Assembly: GCA_009731375.1 (NCBI GenBank)
Contig: BJOX01000136.1
Coordinates: 446,787 to 497,200 of the forward strand
Direction: 5' to 3'
From: Paulinella micropora
Lineage: Eukaryota; Cercozoa; Imbricatea; Euglyphida
Length of the DNA: 50,414 nucleotides
The notes under the pieces are model-generated. The model was not told where the DNA came from. It worked only from the letters and a program-made list of their open reading frames with translations, and did not search any database. The position numbers and the translations under genes were made by a program. This document shows, piece by piece, positions 21,101-31,082 of this stretch. Within the stretch, counting starts at the first letter, position 1, and the number at the start of each line of letters is the position of its first letter.

Positions 21101-24100
21101 CCGAGTTGCCTTCCGAATTTGCTTGCGGAGCCGTAGCCAATTCAGACGGGCTTCCGCATTCGATTCATCCCTCCTGTATGCTGCGTAGGCCTCCCGGCGC
21201 TGCTGAATGAGCTCCTTTAGCTCCCCGTCGAACCAATTGTTGGTGAAACGGGGTCGTATACATCTGGAGCCAAGGACCCGGTGCGCCGCCATTCGGAAGG
21301 ACTGCGCCACTCGCTCGGTGACGTCATCTACCACCCGTTGGCTGTCGGCACCACCCGATAGGTCAAGCTCAGGCAGCTGATGCACTCCAAGCTTCTGTAG
21401 GCAATGCTGGAATACGTCATCGAACTTGTCGCGTAGATAATCCAGCGCTTGCTTCGCAGCGTGATCATTACCCGAGACACCAGCACCAATAAGCTTATCA
21501 ACACGAAAGGACCTGTAAGGTTTCGCAGCCCGCTTTGGCCGGCGCTGGCCGCTCCACGTCAGTTCGGCCCATACTGCCTTGTGGTCCGTATCAAGATCAT
21601 CTTCGCATACTCCGAACTTTGCTCCAGATGCCAAGCCAGGCGACGCGCAGATGTAATCGAGGAGGTGCTTGCCTGTGCCCATGCCGCGCTGCTCACGCCG
21701 GGACCACCAGTAGGACCCTTCCACTGGGCACGAGAAGCCGCTCAGATTTCGCAGGCCCGTAGCGACGAGGACAGCCGCGAGTCTCTTGCCGTTCTCCGAA
21801 CGTACCGGTGCTCCCTTATCATCGACCTCCCCGTGCTGACCGACGATGCCCTCCTCTTTTCGGCTGCATGCCGGCCCGAGCTTCGCGTTGGCATCCGCCA
21901 CCGTGACCACAAGACCTTTGGCTCCAAAAAAAGCTATAGCTGCCTGCCAGGCCGCATACGCCTCTGACGACTCTTCTTCCTGCGTTTCCTGGGGAAAGTA
22001 GCCGTTGCCCACATAGATATCCTGAGCGCCGGTAACACCCGAGGCGATACGCAGCCACACTTGCTGCCGGTGGTCGACGGGGGCTGACACCAGGTTGCAA
22101 TACGGACCAAGGAAGTTAGCCACCGCGAATAGAACCCCACCCTTGCAGCGATTTTTCTCCTTCACCTCCGCAGGTTTTCCAAAAATCCGGAATCCATCCA
22201 GGCTGCATTTGGAAAGTTGCTTCTTGCCCATGCGGTGCTCCTGAGCCCCGATGACTAGCCAGCCCTCGTGCTTGTAGAATGATGCCCATTCCGCCGTGCC
22301 TACGTTGTCGTATCCCGTTTTACCCTGCCAGTTGTGACTCGCGACGAGTAGCTTGAAGCCGGTATCGAACTGCTTGGAGCGGTGCTTCTTGGCTCGTTTC
22401 CGGACCCGACGGCCGCGCTTGGCTTCCGCCCTCGTGCTGCCCCCCTCTGCAGGTGCTTGCGCAGGTTGGTCCCCCACTGCACTGGCCGCCGAATGCAGGG
22501 GCACCACATGCACATCAGCACACTCAGACACACACTTAGGTGCATCGGCAGCCAATTCCGAAGACACCACCTGCACATCATCGACACATTCTTCATGCAG
22601 AGGCAAGACGCGATATCCCGTCGCAGCTTCCTCCTTCCGGACCGCCGCTTCCCCACGCAGATGGATGCGAATAAGCCTTCGGACACGTTCCCTGTCCCTG
22701 AACCTGCGCCCAAGGGCCACATTGACCCCTCTGCCGAAGAATTTGAGATGTTTGAGTTGCTGCAACGCCGTCTGCCTGCTGTCATCGTCCTCGTAGACCA
22801 GCTCCAGGTGACGAGACATTCGCTGGCCTTGCCACTCCATTACCGGGACCACCAGACCAAGACCGCTCATTTTGGAGGCGATCTCCTGTAGATTGGCGCG
22901 TTCTGAGAGCCCCCAGACAATCAGATTACGCCCGTCCTTGTCGTACCGATCTACCCGCCGGTACCGTCGAGGCGGCGGTGCCATCTGCCATATAGCGCCG
23001 CTCGCCTTATGTTGAAGCGCCGACCCGTGTGCCAGGTTTGGGGAGGAAGGATGAGGCGCAGCTAAGATAGCCTCTCCACGTGGTTCAGGAATTCCGTCAT
23101 ATACGCGAGCCCTCATCCTCCCATCCTGGGACATCGGGCCAGAGCCCGTCGAAGAGGCATTCCCACGGGGATTGTCCAGGTCTTCGGCGATTCTACCTTG
23201 TCCCATAAGGGCCACAGTGGTAGCTCCGTGCTTCGCGTATTTGTAATCCATTGAGAGTAGTAGACGGCCAATGTCGCTGGCCATCACCGCCGCGCCTCTT
23301 TACGCCGAGGAAAGCGCCCGTCCATGCAAATAGCATCGGCGGTATCTGCAACACACACTACACGCATTTCCGCCGGTGTCACTGGACGCTGCCGCGTCGC
23401 TTCGTGCCCTTCGGCGCCCGCCAGCACCCCCAGCGTCGCCAGAACCTGCCTCACGCACTACACACACTCTCCATCGCATCGCCAACGCCTCTACTCTCAT
23501 GCCTTATGGACTTTCAGCTGCTCCTAACAATACACATCATGAGGTACGGGTGTCCCCGAGTGGAGCCAGATCGGACGGCGTGCCGCTGAAACTCCTTCCC
23601 CCACGTGGGTATAGAAGGCGCGAACCTAGCGGTACCTATAGGGTCTTACAGACAAGTATAGTAATCCCAGCCGAAGCTGCTCAGTTAGAAATGCAACGGT
23701 GGAGGGTGTGAATGCATGGGGCAAGGCACGGCAACGCAGCAAGGCACTGGCAAGGCATTGGGACCGACTGAAGCCCCTCTCCAACGTGCGCTCATCATGT
23801 GTTCCAGTTAGGCAACCCCGAAGAAGCGAAGATAGGGAGGAGACAAAACCCAGATAGGATGAAGATAGGATTAACATGAAGCCGAAATGGAGCCGAGTTG
23901 GAACAGGTCAACTCAGCCCCATCTCGGCTCAATGTGAATCCTATCTTCAACCCATCTCGGTACTGTTTCCTCCGAATGCTCACCTCAACAAGATCACCAA
24001 ACCGGAACTGGAAGCCCCCAGGCATTTACTCGGCAGGAAATTCGGCGAAAATGGGCTAACCAGGAAACCAGACCCAAACCAACAGCCAAGAAAAACGAGC

Positions 24101-24275
24101 CAACCAACAATCCAACAGACAACCCCACAACCTGCCTGGCCGAACCCCTACCGAGTAAATGCCCAGTTGAGAGTTGCGCATATCCCGGTGACCGCCCTCC
24201 CCAAGCGGTCACCTTCGTGGGGAGAGGCCCAACCACCTCCTCTTCCCATGGAGTGCCATCTTGTGCACCCCTCCA

Positions 24276-24277
<2 letters not shown>
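18164..24277 (-). mobile_element. R1-like non-LTR retrotransposon, apparently full length, inside an (ATT)n microsatellite
   Basis: The element lies antisense to the host gene. Its 3' end (plus-strand 18164) passes directly into (TAT)n. On its 5' side, sequence of the same GC-rich character reaches another AAT tract at 24278. The single large frame is intact, so the insertion may be young. The 5' boundary is an estimate. Confidence 0.75.
18176..23287 (-). CDS. LINE polyprotein: RRM-like region, endonuclease, reverse transcriptase, CCHC-like Zn knuckle
   Basis: The intact frame is 1703 residues. Around residues 110-200 an ORF1-like RNA-binding region reads NLIVWGLSERANLQEIASK and GRRFRDRERVRRLIRI. 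From about 310 the endonuclease shows ASHNWQG, VIGAQEHRMGK (catalytic Glu), VADANAKLG and DTDHKAVWAEL (the SDH motif as TDH). From about 880 the reverse transcriptase shows NWRDISIISCLGKLYLSLL, GGFRPGRRTTDQVF, YVLFVDLRKAFPSVW, VQQGSPLSPTLFN and the catalytic YADDVAL near 1110. Near 1445 a zinc motif CFCCHDDVNESLAHFLWDC follows. ORF1-like and ORF2 functions are fused in one frame. The stop is 12 bp from the TAT tail, so the 3' UTR is almost absent. Confidence 0.9.
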   Translation of the reverse strand: MMASDIGRLLLSMDYKYAKHGATTVALMGQGRIAEDLDNPRGNASSTGSGPMSQDGRMRARVYDGIPEPRGEAILAAPHPSSPNLAHGSALQHKASGAIWQMAPPPRRYRRVDRYDKDGRNLIVWGLSERANLQEIASKMSGLGLVVPVMEWQGQRMSRHLELVYEDDDSRQTALQQLKHLKFFGRGVNVALGRRFRDRERVRRLIRIHLRGEAAVRKEEAATGYRVLPLHEECVDDVQVVSSELAADAPKCVSECADVHVVPLHSAASAVGDQPAQAPAEGGSTRAEAKRGRRVRKRAKKHRSKQFDTGFKLLVASHNWQGKTGYDNVGTAEWASFYKHEGWLVIGAQEHRMGKKQLSKCSLDGFRIFGKPAEVKEKNRCKGGVLFAVANFLGPYCNLVSAPVDHRQQVWLRIASGVTGAQDIYVGNGYFPQETQEEESSEAYAAWQAAIAFFGAKGLVVTVADANAKLGPACSRKEEGIVGQHGEVDDKGAPVRSENGKRLAAVLVATGLRNLSGFSCPVEGSYWWSRREQRGMGTGKHLLDYICASPGLASGAKFGVCEDDLDTDHKAVWAELTWSGQRRPKRAAKPYRSFRVDKLIGAGVSGNDHAAKQALDYLRDKFDDVFQHCLQKLGVHQLPELDLSGGADSQRVVDDVTERVAQSFRMAAHRVLGSRCIRPRFTNNWFDGELKELIQQRREAYAAYRRDESNAEARLNWLRLRKQIRKATRAKKSASFKQVQEEAVKCQREQSSKRFWLLAKRLGGARRTKVSAPVQREDGSLACTLPEKVARWEEFRKNSVKPRENPASAAVVVECCAEAGSLEWEEAEAKRQFHWNDRFRDEVARAMKEHEVGEDTCEELDKPFTQEEVLARQRALNNHKACGEDKVKNEMLKYGGAYINGYLTQYFNWIREAERTPKAWGKGIIVNIPKGGDPTDPDNWRDISIISCLGKLYLSLLATRLTLFVDGPDKLRPEQGGFRPGRRTTDQVFTLWQRLKGRQQQKRESYVLFVDLRKAFPSVWRDGLFERLWKLGVRGKFWRTLRRCYEQTSSQVLVDGALTPEVLEGVGVQQGSPLSPTLFNVFMDELCDRLASALKITDVKRLNDIKALLYADDVALIAHSRTELQKMVNVVAKFAEDYRLEVNLKPGKTEIMPIYTSSKAKRPSIRERGEPVVWFRGQKLCVTSQYKYLGVVITDDLKWKEQALRATRVTEVATAGWYSLWCAGEIQARYRLMCWNQLVGAKLKYAFDVWRAPVSQLTKLEAAMLRPMRMILGISPKTSKWITLFLARSLSAERLRRAAQLKFYGRLRVLPEKRFPVIASQVKSDWTAEAEGAIRDSMDLQQGLQELLNSSEKDLEGWCSTVDKWALQQDVKMVQQLMWDKREAGSDLTDGLRVILRQVFGTKEFPRWVALDDAHYNLLRRRLLSCNNRLRLYRSKLVSGMSPRCFCCHDDVNESLAHFLWDCPMHEGRRKQLLLSMQRLGGMAVGGAEGDGGSEEGGEVVGGEVVVEDVLLGREREGSVRQGWDDMSPVDQSRLFCKLFQGKSRFRSNFRLAALLGVTALRPPPKLDVLFGSYVSECWSAREGKREELGVEDGGEEVIDLTEVPSASVPPSPPSDVDVARRGRPRSVDVLARERGSGAQRSVSEFFSSANTLASSSSCTSQPPSAPAVAVAAMSVWCSDNALGSADPGDPMEAHVQDLDLML

Positions 24278-24332
<55 letters not shown>

Positions 24333-24343
24333 TAACAACAATA

Positions 24344-24374
<31 letters not shown>

Positions 24375-24440
24375 GATGAGTAAGACACAGCCAACATTAC
24401 ACGTTGTTGTTGTTGTTATTGTTATTGTTATTGTTGTTGC

Positions 24441-24480
<40 letters not shown>

Positions 24481-24550
24481 ACTATTGTTGTCCTCGTCCT
24501 CGTCCTCGTCGTTGCTATTACTATTGTTGTTGCTGTTGTTCTTTTGGCAG
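24278..24550. repeat. (AAT)n, (GAT)n, (TTG)n in the 3' part of the intron
   Basis: Trinucleotide tracts up to the acceptor cttttggcag at 24550. The T-rich (TTG)n may serve as the polypyrimidine tract. Confidence 0.9.
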
Positions 24551-25346
24551 ATGAAGAAGAGGACACGACCAGCATGGCACGTGCCGCGACAGAGCTGATC
24601 AGGACAGCGCATGCAACCTCCACGCAACAACCACAACAACCACAACAACCACAACAACAACAACAACAACAACAACAACATCCTCCTCTACCTTCTTCTT
24701 CTTCTTCTTCTTCTTCTTCTTCTTCTTCTTCCTCCTCCTCCTCCTCCTCCTCCTCCTCCTCCTCCTCCTCTTCTTCTTCTTCTTCTTCTTCTTCTTCTTC
24801 TTCTTCTTCTTCTTCTTCTTCTTCTTCTTCTTCTTCTCTTTCTTCTTCTTTCTCTTCCTCCTCGTCTTCGTCTTCGTCTTCCTCTTTCTCTTCCTTCTCC
24901 TCCTCCTCCACCACCACCTCCTCCTCCTCCTCCTCCTTCTCCTTCTCATTATCATCATCATCATCATCATCATCATCACCTTTTTCTTCTTCTTCTTCTT
25001 CTTCTTCTTCTTCTTCTTCTTCTTCTTCTTCTTCTCCTTCTTCTTCTTCTTCTTCTTCTTCTTCTTCCAAACAACAACATCAGCAACTACCACAACAACT
25101 ACCACAACACACAACAGAGGCCGAACCATTATCATCATCATCATCATCGTCATCATCGTCATCATCATCATCATCATCATCACCATCCTCCTCCTCCTCC
25201 TCCTCCTCCTCCTCATTATCATCATCATCATCATCAACGGGCCGGCCCGCGCCACAAGCGGCTACAGCCGGTCCGGTAGGGGGAATGTCTGTTTCCATCT
25301 CGGCCGTATCAGAACAGGTCGGGCCGGGCGGGGCAGCAAGCGATAG
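24551..25346 (+). CDS. low-complexity exon (poly-Gln, poly-Ser), parkin-like gene
   Basis: Phase 1-to-2. It starts [20 protein letters not shown], then a Gln/Pro run encoded by CAA repeats, poly-Ser encoded by TTC/TCC repeats, a second Gln-rich part ([14 protein letters not shown]), more poly-Ser and a unique end ([16 protein letters not shown]). The donor follows gcgatag. Parts of the poly-Ser could be removed by unrecognised introns, but the frame is open throughout. Disordered; no domain. Confidence 0.6.
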
Positions 25347-25354
25347 GTAGCTAT

Positions 25355-25368
25355 CCATCCGTCTACCC

Positions 25369-25427
<59 letters not shown>

Positions 25428-25454
25428 CATCTATCTATCTATCTACCTATCTAC

Positions 25455-25509
<55 letters not shown>

Positions 25510-25542
25510 CCTACCTACCTACCTACCTACCTACCTACCTAC

Positions 25543-25594
<52 letters not shown>

Positions 25595-25596
25595 CC

Positions 25597-25645
<49 letters not shown>

Positions 25646-25655
25646 CCTACCTACC
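25355..25655. repeat. (CTAT)n/(CTAC)n intron
   Basis: Tetranucleotide intron with blocks of CTAC, ending tatcatag. Confidence 0.95.
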
Positions 25656-25663
25656 TATCATAG

Positions 25664-25720
25664 GAAAAACGACCCGCTTTTCGTTGAACACAACCGCCTC
25701 ATGCGGGAGCTCATGCGCAG
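25664..25720 (+). CDS. exon, parkin-like gene
   Basis: Phase 2-to-2, 57 nt, reading RKNDPLFVEHNRLMRELMR, probably helical and, with the next exon, coiled-coil-like. The donor is gttgcc. Five downstream copies of its last ~24 nt each carry a donor-like cag|gtct. Confidence 0.7.
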
Positions 25721-25736
25721 GTTGCCGTGTATGTTT

Positions 25737-26760
25737 GATGTTGATGTTGATATTGATGTTGATGTTGATGTTGATGTTGATGTTGTTGATGTTGATGTTG
25801 ATGTTGAGGTTGATGTTGATGTTACGTTTTATGTTTTGCCTGATGCTCATGCGCAGGTCTATACCTTATATGTTCATGTTTTATATGTTATGTGTTATGT
25901 TTATGTTTATGTTTATGTTTATGTTTATGTTTATGTTTATGTTTATGATTATGTTCACTGCCTGATGCGGGAGCTCATGCGCAGGTCTATACCTTGCATG
26001 TTCATGTTTTATGTTTTATGTTTATATGTTTATGTCTAGGTGTTTATGTTTATGTTTATGTTTATGTTTATGTCTATGTTTATGTTTATGTTTATGTTTA
26101 TGATTATATTCACTGCCTGATGCGGGAGCTCATGCGCAGGTCTTTGCCTTATATGTTCATGTTTTATGTTTTATGTTTATATGTTTATGTTTATATGTTT
26201 ATGTCTATGTGTTTATTTATATGTTTATGTTTATGTTTATGTTTATGTTTATGTTTATGTTTATATTTATATATATGCTTATGTTTATGCTGATGCGGGA
26301 GCTTAGGTGCAGGTCTTTACCGTATATGTTTATGTTTTATGTTTCATGTTTATGTGTTTATGTTTATGTGTCTATGTTCATCTTTATGTTTATGTTTATA
26401 ATTATGTTTATGTTTATGTTTATGTTTATGTTTATGTTTATGTTTATGTTTGTGTTTATGTTTATGTTTTTATGTTAACCACCTGATGCGGGAGCTCATG
26501 CGCAGGTCTGTATCATATATGTTTATGTGTTTATGTTTCTGTGCGTATGTTTTATGTTTTATGTTTTATGTGTTACATTTTATGTTTTTATGTTTTATGT
26601 CTACGTTTCTGTTTATGTTTACGTTTATGTTATGTTTATGTTTATGTTTATGTTTATGTTTATGCTTATGCTTATGTTTATGGTTATGCTTATGCTTATG
26701 TTTATGTTTATGTTCATGTTATGTTTATGTTTCTGTTTATGTTTATGTTTTGTTGTTATG
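25737..26760. repeat. (TTTATG)n-type hexamer intron with five exon-tail echoes
   Basis: The intron is TGATGT then TTTATG repeats. Echoes of cctgatgcgggagctcatgc, gcag end at 25856, 25984, 26139, 26312 and 26505, each followed by gtct and then a similar ttatatgttcatgtttta. They are units of an irregular 130-190 bp tandem repeat. Confidence 0.85.
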
Positions 26761-26817
26761 TCATGTTCTGTTCTGTTCTCTTCTCTTATGTCATGTTATA
26801 TTATTATCATGTCTCAG

Positions 26818-26898
26818 AAAGTTGGAACGACAAGCCAAGAAGGACAAACGACAACGACCACACGGACATGAGCCAACCGCGAAACTACCCAAACGAAG
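26818..26898 (+). CDS. basic exon, parkin-like gene
   Basis: Preceded by a T/C-rich tract and gtctcag; donor gtatat. Phase 2-to-2 reading KLERQAKKDKRQRPHGHEP and TAKLPKR, strongly basic, a possible nuclear-localisation or RNA-binding patch. Confidence 0.7.
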
Positions 26899-26970
26899 GT
26901 ATATACAAACATACATTTTCACATAAATATTTTTGTGAGATGTCATAAATGTTATGTAAGTATAAATATT

Positions 26971-27310
26971 ACACAAACGCTAACGACCACACTGACATCA
27001 ATCATCCCCGAAATCACCCGAACGACGGATTAGATACATGCATTTTCACATATATCATTTAGGAAATATTTATATGATGTGGCATAATATTATATGAGAA
27101 TTAACACATGACACAAACGCTGACAACCACACCGATATCAACCATCCCCCGAAACTACACAAGACGGTATAGATACATACATTTTCACATATATCATTTA
27201 GGAAATATTTATATGATATGGCAAAATATTATGTAAGTATAAATATTACACAAACGACAACGACCACACGGATATCAACCATACCCGAAACTACCGAAAC
27301 GACGGTACAC
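26971..27310 (+). repeat. three ~137-bp repeats carrying degraded copies of exon 26818-26898
   Basis: Copies begin at about 26971, 27111 and 27246 with acacaaacg and run to gacggat, gacggta or gacggtac, followed by the same catttttcacatatatcat-like intron start and AT-rich spacer as the real exon's donor side. The third keeps cgacg|gtacac. Confidence 0.8.
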
Positions 27311-27374
27311 GTACATACATTTTCACATACATCATAAACGAAATATTTATATGATGTGGCATAGTATTCTGCAT

Positions 27375-27566
27375 AAACATATCCATATCCATATCCATAT
27401 CTATATCCATATCCATATCCATATCCATATCCATATCCATATCCACATCTACATCCACATCCACATCCATCTCCATCTCCATCTTCGTCTCCATCTCCAT
27501 CTCCATCTCCATATCCACATTCACATCCACATCCACATCCCTATCCACATCCATATCCATATCTAT
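27375..27566. repeat. (ATCCAT)n-type intron
   Basis: Hexamer repeats of ATCCAT and ATCCAC variants up to the acceptor ctatag. Confidence 0.95.
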
Positions 27567-27568
27567 AG

Positions 27569-27617
27569 GGCTACGCAAGCTCCCCCTGAGCCGCACAATC
27601 CCTCTCGGCTACAAGAG
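27569..27617 (+). CDS. exon, parkin-like gene
   Basis: Phase 2-to-0, reading [17 protein letters not shown] including the split codon. Five shorter copies follow downstream. Confidence 0.65.
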
Positions 27618-27619
27618 GT

Positions 27620-27644
27620 TTTCTATCTATCTATCTATCTATCC

Positions 27645-27716
<72 letters not shown>

Positions 27717-27809
27717 GTCTGTCTGTCTGTTGTGAGCCTGTCTGTCTGTGTCTGTCTGTCGGTCGGTCTGGCTGTCTTCTGTCTGGCTGTCTGTCTGTCT
27801 GGCTGTCTG

Positions 27810-27855
<46 letters not shown>
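27620..27855. repeat. (TATC)n/(TGTC)n intron
   Basis: Tetranucleotide repeat with a TGTC-rich centre. Confidence 0.95.
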
Positions 27856-27857
<2 letters not shown>

Positions 27858-27862
27858 CGCAG

Positions 27863-27901
27863 GCTACCCCTGAGCAAGACAATCCCTCTCCGCTACAAGA
27901 G
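27863..27901 (+). CDS. duplicated exon or micro-exon (39 nt)
   Basis: Preceded by ctacgcag and followed by gttaca. Phase 0-to-0 reading [13 protein letters not shown], clearly a copy of the previous exon with one internal deletion. Its length lets it be included or skipped without frame change. Confidence 0.5.
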
Positions 27902-28072
27902 GTTACACATACATACATACATACATACATACATACATAAACACACACATACATACATACATACATACATACATACATACATAAACACACACACACACAC
28001 ACACACATACATACATAAATACATATACATACATACATACATACATGCATAAATACATACATACATACATAG

Positions 28073-28198
28073 CGGAATCCCTCTCCGCTACAAGAGGTTT
28101 GACATACATACATACATACATACATACATGCATACATACATACATACATACATATACATAGCGGAATCAGAGGTTTTACATACATATACATACATACA

Positions 28199-28230
<32 letters not shown>

Positions 28231-28336
28231 CATAGCGGAATCCCTCTCCGCTACAAGAGGTTTTACATACATACATACATACATACATATATACATACAT
28301 ACATATACATAGCGGAATCCCTCTCCGCTGCAAGAG
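28073..28336 (+). repeat. micro-exon-like 24-nt echoes in (ATAC)n
   Basis: Copies at 28073-28096, 28236-28259 and 28313-28336 are each exactly 24 nt between atag and gt and encode RNPSPLQE; the last differs only by a synonymous CTA-to-CTG change. A fourth copy at 28162-28172 is shortened to 11 nt and would break the frame. Between them is ATAC repeat. Confidence 0.75.
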
Positions 28337-28435
28337 GTTATCTATCTCTTGGCATACATATGTAACTAAATCTCTATGCGTATCTATAGGTTATGCATAC
28401 ATATGTGATTTTATATATCTCTATGGATATCTGCA

Positions 28436-29222
28436 ACAAATAACACCAAACAACAACAAACAGTGAGAATAAAACAATAAAACAACAGAAAACAACAGCA
28501 AACAGCAGCAAACAGCAGCAAGCAACAACAAACAACAACAAACAACAACAAGCAGCAACAAACGACAACAAACAACAGCAAACAACAACAAACAACAACA
28601 AACGACAGCAAACGCCAACAAACAACAACAAACAACAACAAACAACAGCAAACAACAGCAAACAACAACAAACGACAACAAACAACAACAAACAACAGCA
28701 AACAACAGCAAACAACAACAAACAACAACAAACAAACAACAGCAAACGACGACAAACGATAACAAACGACAACAAACGATAACAAACGACATCAAACGAC
28801 GACAAACGACGACGAGCGATAACAAACGATAAGAAACGACAACAAACGACAACAAACGATGACAAACGACGACAAGCGATAACAAACGACGACAAACGAC
28901 GACAAACGACGACAAACGATAACAAACGACAACAAACGATAACAAACGATAACAAACGACGACAAACGATAACAAACGAACAACAAACGATAACAACGAC
29001 AACAAACGACGACAAACGATAACAAACGACGACAAACGATAACAAACCATAACAAACGACGACAAACGATAACAAACGACAACAAACGATAACAAACGAC
29101 AACAACAACGACAAACGATAGCAAACAACGACAAACAACAACAAACGACAACAAACGATAACAAACAACGACAAACGATAGCAAACAACGACAAGCGATA
29201 TCAAACGATAACAAACGACAGC
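28436..29222. repeat. decamer minisatellite (ACAAACRACA)n and (ACAAACGATA)n
   Basis: Nearly 800 bp of a 10-bp unit with ordered sub-blocks: acaaacaaca/agcaaacaac on the left, acaaacgacg/ataacaaacg on the right. The Cys/Leu/Val-rich minus-strand frames across it are repeat translations. Confidence 0.95.
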
Positions 29223-29224
29223 AG

Positions 29225-29248
29225 GTGGTATACACCGAGCCTAACCTG
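29225..29248 (+). CDS. 24-nt micro-exon, parkin-like gene
   Basis: Preceded by acgacagcag and followed by gtattt. Phase 0-to-0 reading VVYTEPNL. The AG six bases upstream would add one Gln without changing frame. Confidence 0.45.
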
Positions 29249-29266
29249 GTATTTTATTATTCAGGA

Positions 29267-29299
<33 letters not shown>

Positions 29300-29399
29300 A
29301 TCTATCTATCTATCTATCTATCTATCCACTCATCCATCTATACCTACACACCTGTTTGTCTGTCTGTCTGCCTATTTATCTATATTGTTGTTGTTGCAG

Positions 29400-29438
29400 C
29401 TTCTTCCTCGTCCACGTCTTGGATTGAAGAAAGCGAAA
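29400..29438 (+). repeat. 39-nt echo of the next exon with both splice sites
   Basis: Preceded by gttgttgttgcag, followed by gtttgt. It reads LLPRPRLGLKKAK, the first 13 codons of the exon at 29481 with two changes. The upstream intron end (tgtctgcctatttatctata) is duplicated with it. Confidence 0.7.
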
Positions 29439-29480
29439 GTTTGTTTGTCTGCCTATTTATCTATATTGTTGTTGTTGCAG

Positions 29481-29549
29481 CTTCTTCCTCGTCCACGTCT
29501 TGGCTTGAAGAAAACGAAAGAAAATGCGTCCTCAGACTCCGAGGCTGAG
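29481..29549 (+). CDS. exon, parkin-like gene
   Basis: Phase 0-to-0, 69 nt, reading LLPRPRLGLKKTKENAS and then SDSEAE; basic, then acidic, a possible casein-kinase-type acidic cluster. Good (TTG)n acceptor tract. Confidence 0.65.
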
Positions 29550-29584
29550 GTGCTTACTCTTCCTATCCTCTTTCTCTTACTCTT

Positions 29585-30110
29585 CCTACCTACCTACAAA
29601 CCTACCTACCTACCTTTTGCACTTTTATAGAGCATTTCGTCGGCGCGGAGTACCGCTGCCCCGCGCTGCGCTATCGCAGACGAGACAACTGACCTACCTA
29701 CCTACCTACCTACCTACCTTTATAGAACATCCTTCGGCGAGTACCGCTGCCCTGCGCGCCCCTATCTCAGACGAGACAACTTACACCATTACAAGCTCTA
29801 CCTACCTACCTACCTACCTACCTACCTACCTACCTACCTAGCTTTAACAGAGTCTCTTTCTCTTACTCTACCTACCTACCTTTCCTAGAGCATTTTTCGG
29901 CGCCGCGTATCGCTGCCCCGCGCACCGCTGTCACCTACCTACCTACCTACCTAACCTACCTACCTACCTACCTACTTACCTACCTACCTACCTCCCTACC
30001 TACCTCCCTACCTACCTACCTACCTACCTACCTACCTACCTACCACCTGCCTACCTACCTACCTACCTACCTATACTTCTACCTAGATTTAACACTTTCA
30101 TTCCTTCGCC
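29585..30110 (+). repeat. (CTAC)n intron with three 5'-end echoes of exon 30123
   Basis: Echoes at about 29631-29692, 29727-29786 and 29885-29935 begin after tatag or ctag with agcatttcgtcggcg-like sequence and continue gtaccgctgcccc. They carry the acceptor side, not a donor, so unlike most others they are 5' echoes. Confidence 0.8.
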
Positions 30111-30122
30111 TACCTTTCCTAG

Positions 30123-30225
30123 AGCGTCCTTCGGCGCCCAGTACCGCTGCCCCATGCGCCGCTATCGCAGACACAACTTAAACCCTTTCAAGCAACTGAT
30201 GAAGACAAGATCGGGCCTTCACCTG
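30123..30225 (+). CDS. exon, parkin-like gene
   Basis: Strong acceptor (cgcctacctttcctag), donor gtctag. Phase 0-to-1 reading SVLRRPVPLPHAPLSQTQ, LKPFQATDEDKIGPSP. Pro-rich. Confidence 0.65.
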
Positions 30226-30231
30226 GTCTAG

Positions 30232-30255
30232 ATTATGGTTATGGTTATGGTTATG

Positions 30256-30291
<36 letters not shown>

Positions 30292-30313
30292 GTTGTTGTT
30301 GTTGTTGTTGTTG

Positions 30314-30366
<53 letters not shown>

Positions 30367-30414
30367 TGTTGTTGTTGTTGTTCTTGTTGTTGTTCTTGTT
30401 ATTATCATTATTCC

Positions 30415-30498
<84 letters not shown>

Positions 30499-30500
30499 CC

Positions 30501-30564
<64 letters not shown>

Positions 30565-30950
30565 ATATATATATACAATATATATATCTTTATATTATAT
30601 ATATATTATATACATATATTATATATATATATATGCATGTATGTATGGTATGTATGGTATGTATGTATGTATGTATGTATGTATGTATGTAGGTAGGTAG
30701 GTAGGTAGGTATGTATGTATGTATGTATGTATGTATGTATGCATGTATGCATGCATGCATGCATGCATACATACATCTATGCATCCATGCATCCATGCAT
30801 CCATGCATGTATGTATGTATGTATGTATGTATGTATGTATGTATTTACGTATGTATGTATTTACGTATGTATTTACGTATGTATGTATGTATGTATGTAT
30901 TTACGTATGTATGTATGTATGTATGTATGTATGTATGTATGTATGTATGT
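30232..30950. repeat. (ATT)n, (TTG)n and (ATGT)n intron
   Basis: Trinucleotide then ATGT/ATGC tetranucleotide repeats, with no other content. Confidence 0.95.
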
Positions 30951-30952
30951 AG

Positions 30953-31013
30953 GGCGAGATGATAACATCCCCCAGAGCGTGGAATATACACCACCTCTAT
31001 CCAGCATCAGCAG
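30953..31013 (+). CDS. exon, parkin-like gene
   Basis: Phase 1-to-2 reading GRDDNIPQSVEYTPPLSSIS. The acceptor is tatgtag without a pyrimidine tract; donor gtatgt. Two degraded copies follow at about 31083-31122 and 31320-31340. Confidence 0.7.
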
Positions 31014-31082
31014 GTATGTATGCATTTTAAATTTCTGTCATGTTATGTTGTATATATTTATATATGTATGAATGTCACGTTC

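Noticed and set aside
18246-23711. Numerous plus-strand frames of 60-190 residues
   Set aside because: Shadows opposite the intact minus-strand LINE reading frame.
23876-24379. Plus-strand frame starting MKPKWSRVGTG as a first exon of the parkin-like gene
   Set aside because: It lies in the 5' region of the antisense LINE and has no suitable donor in phase with 24551. The exon at 17250 fits instead.
28374-29235. Cys/Leu/Val-rich minus-strand frames resembling membrane proteins
   Set aside because: Explained by the decamer minisatellite; open in more than one frame.
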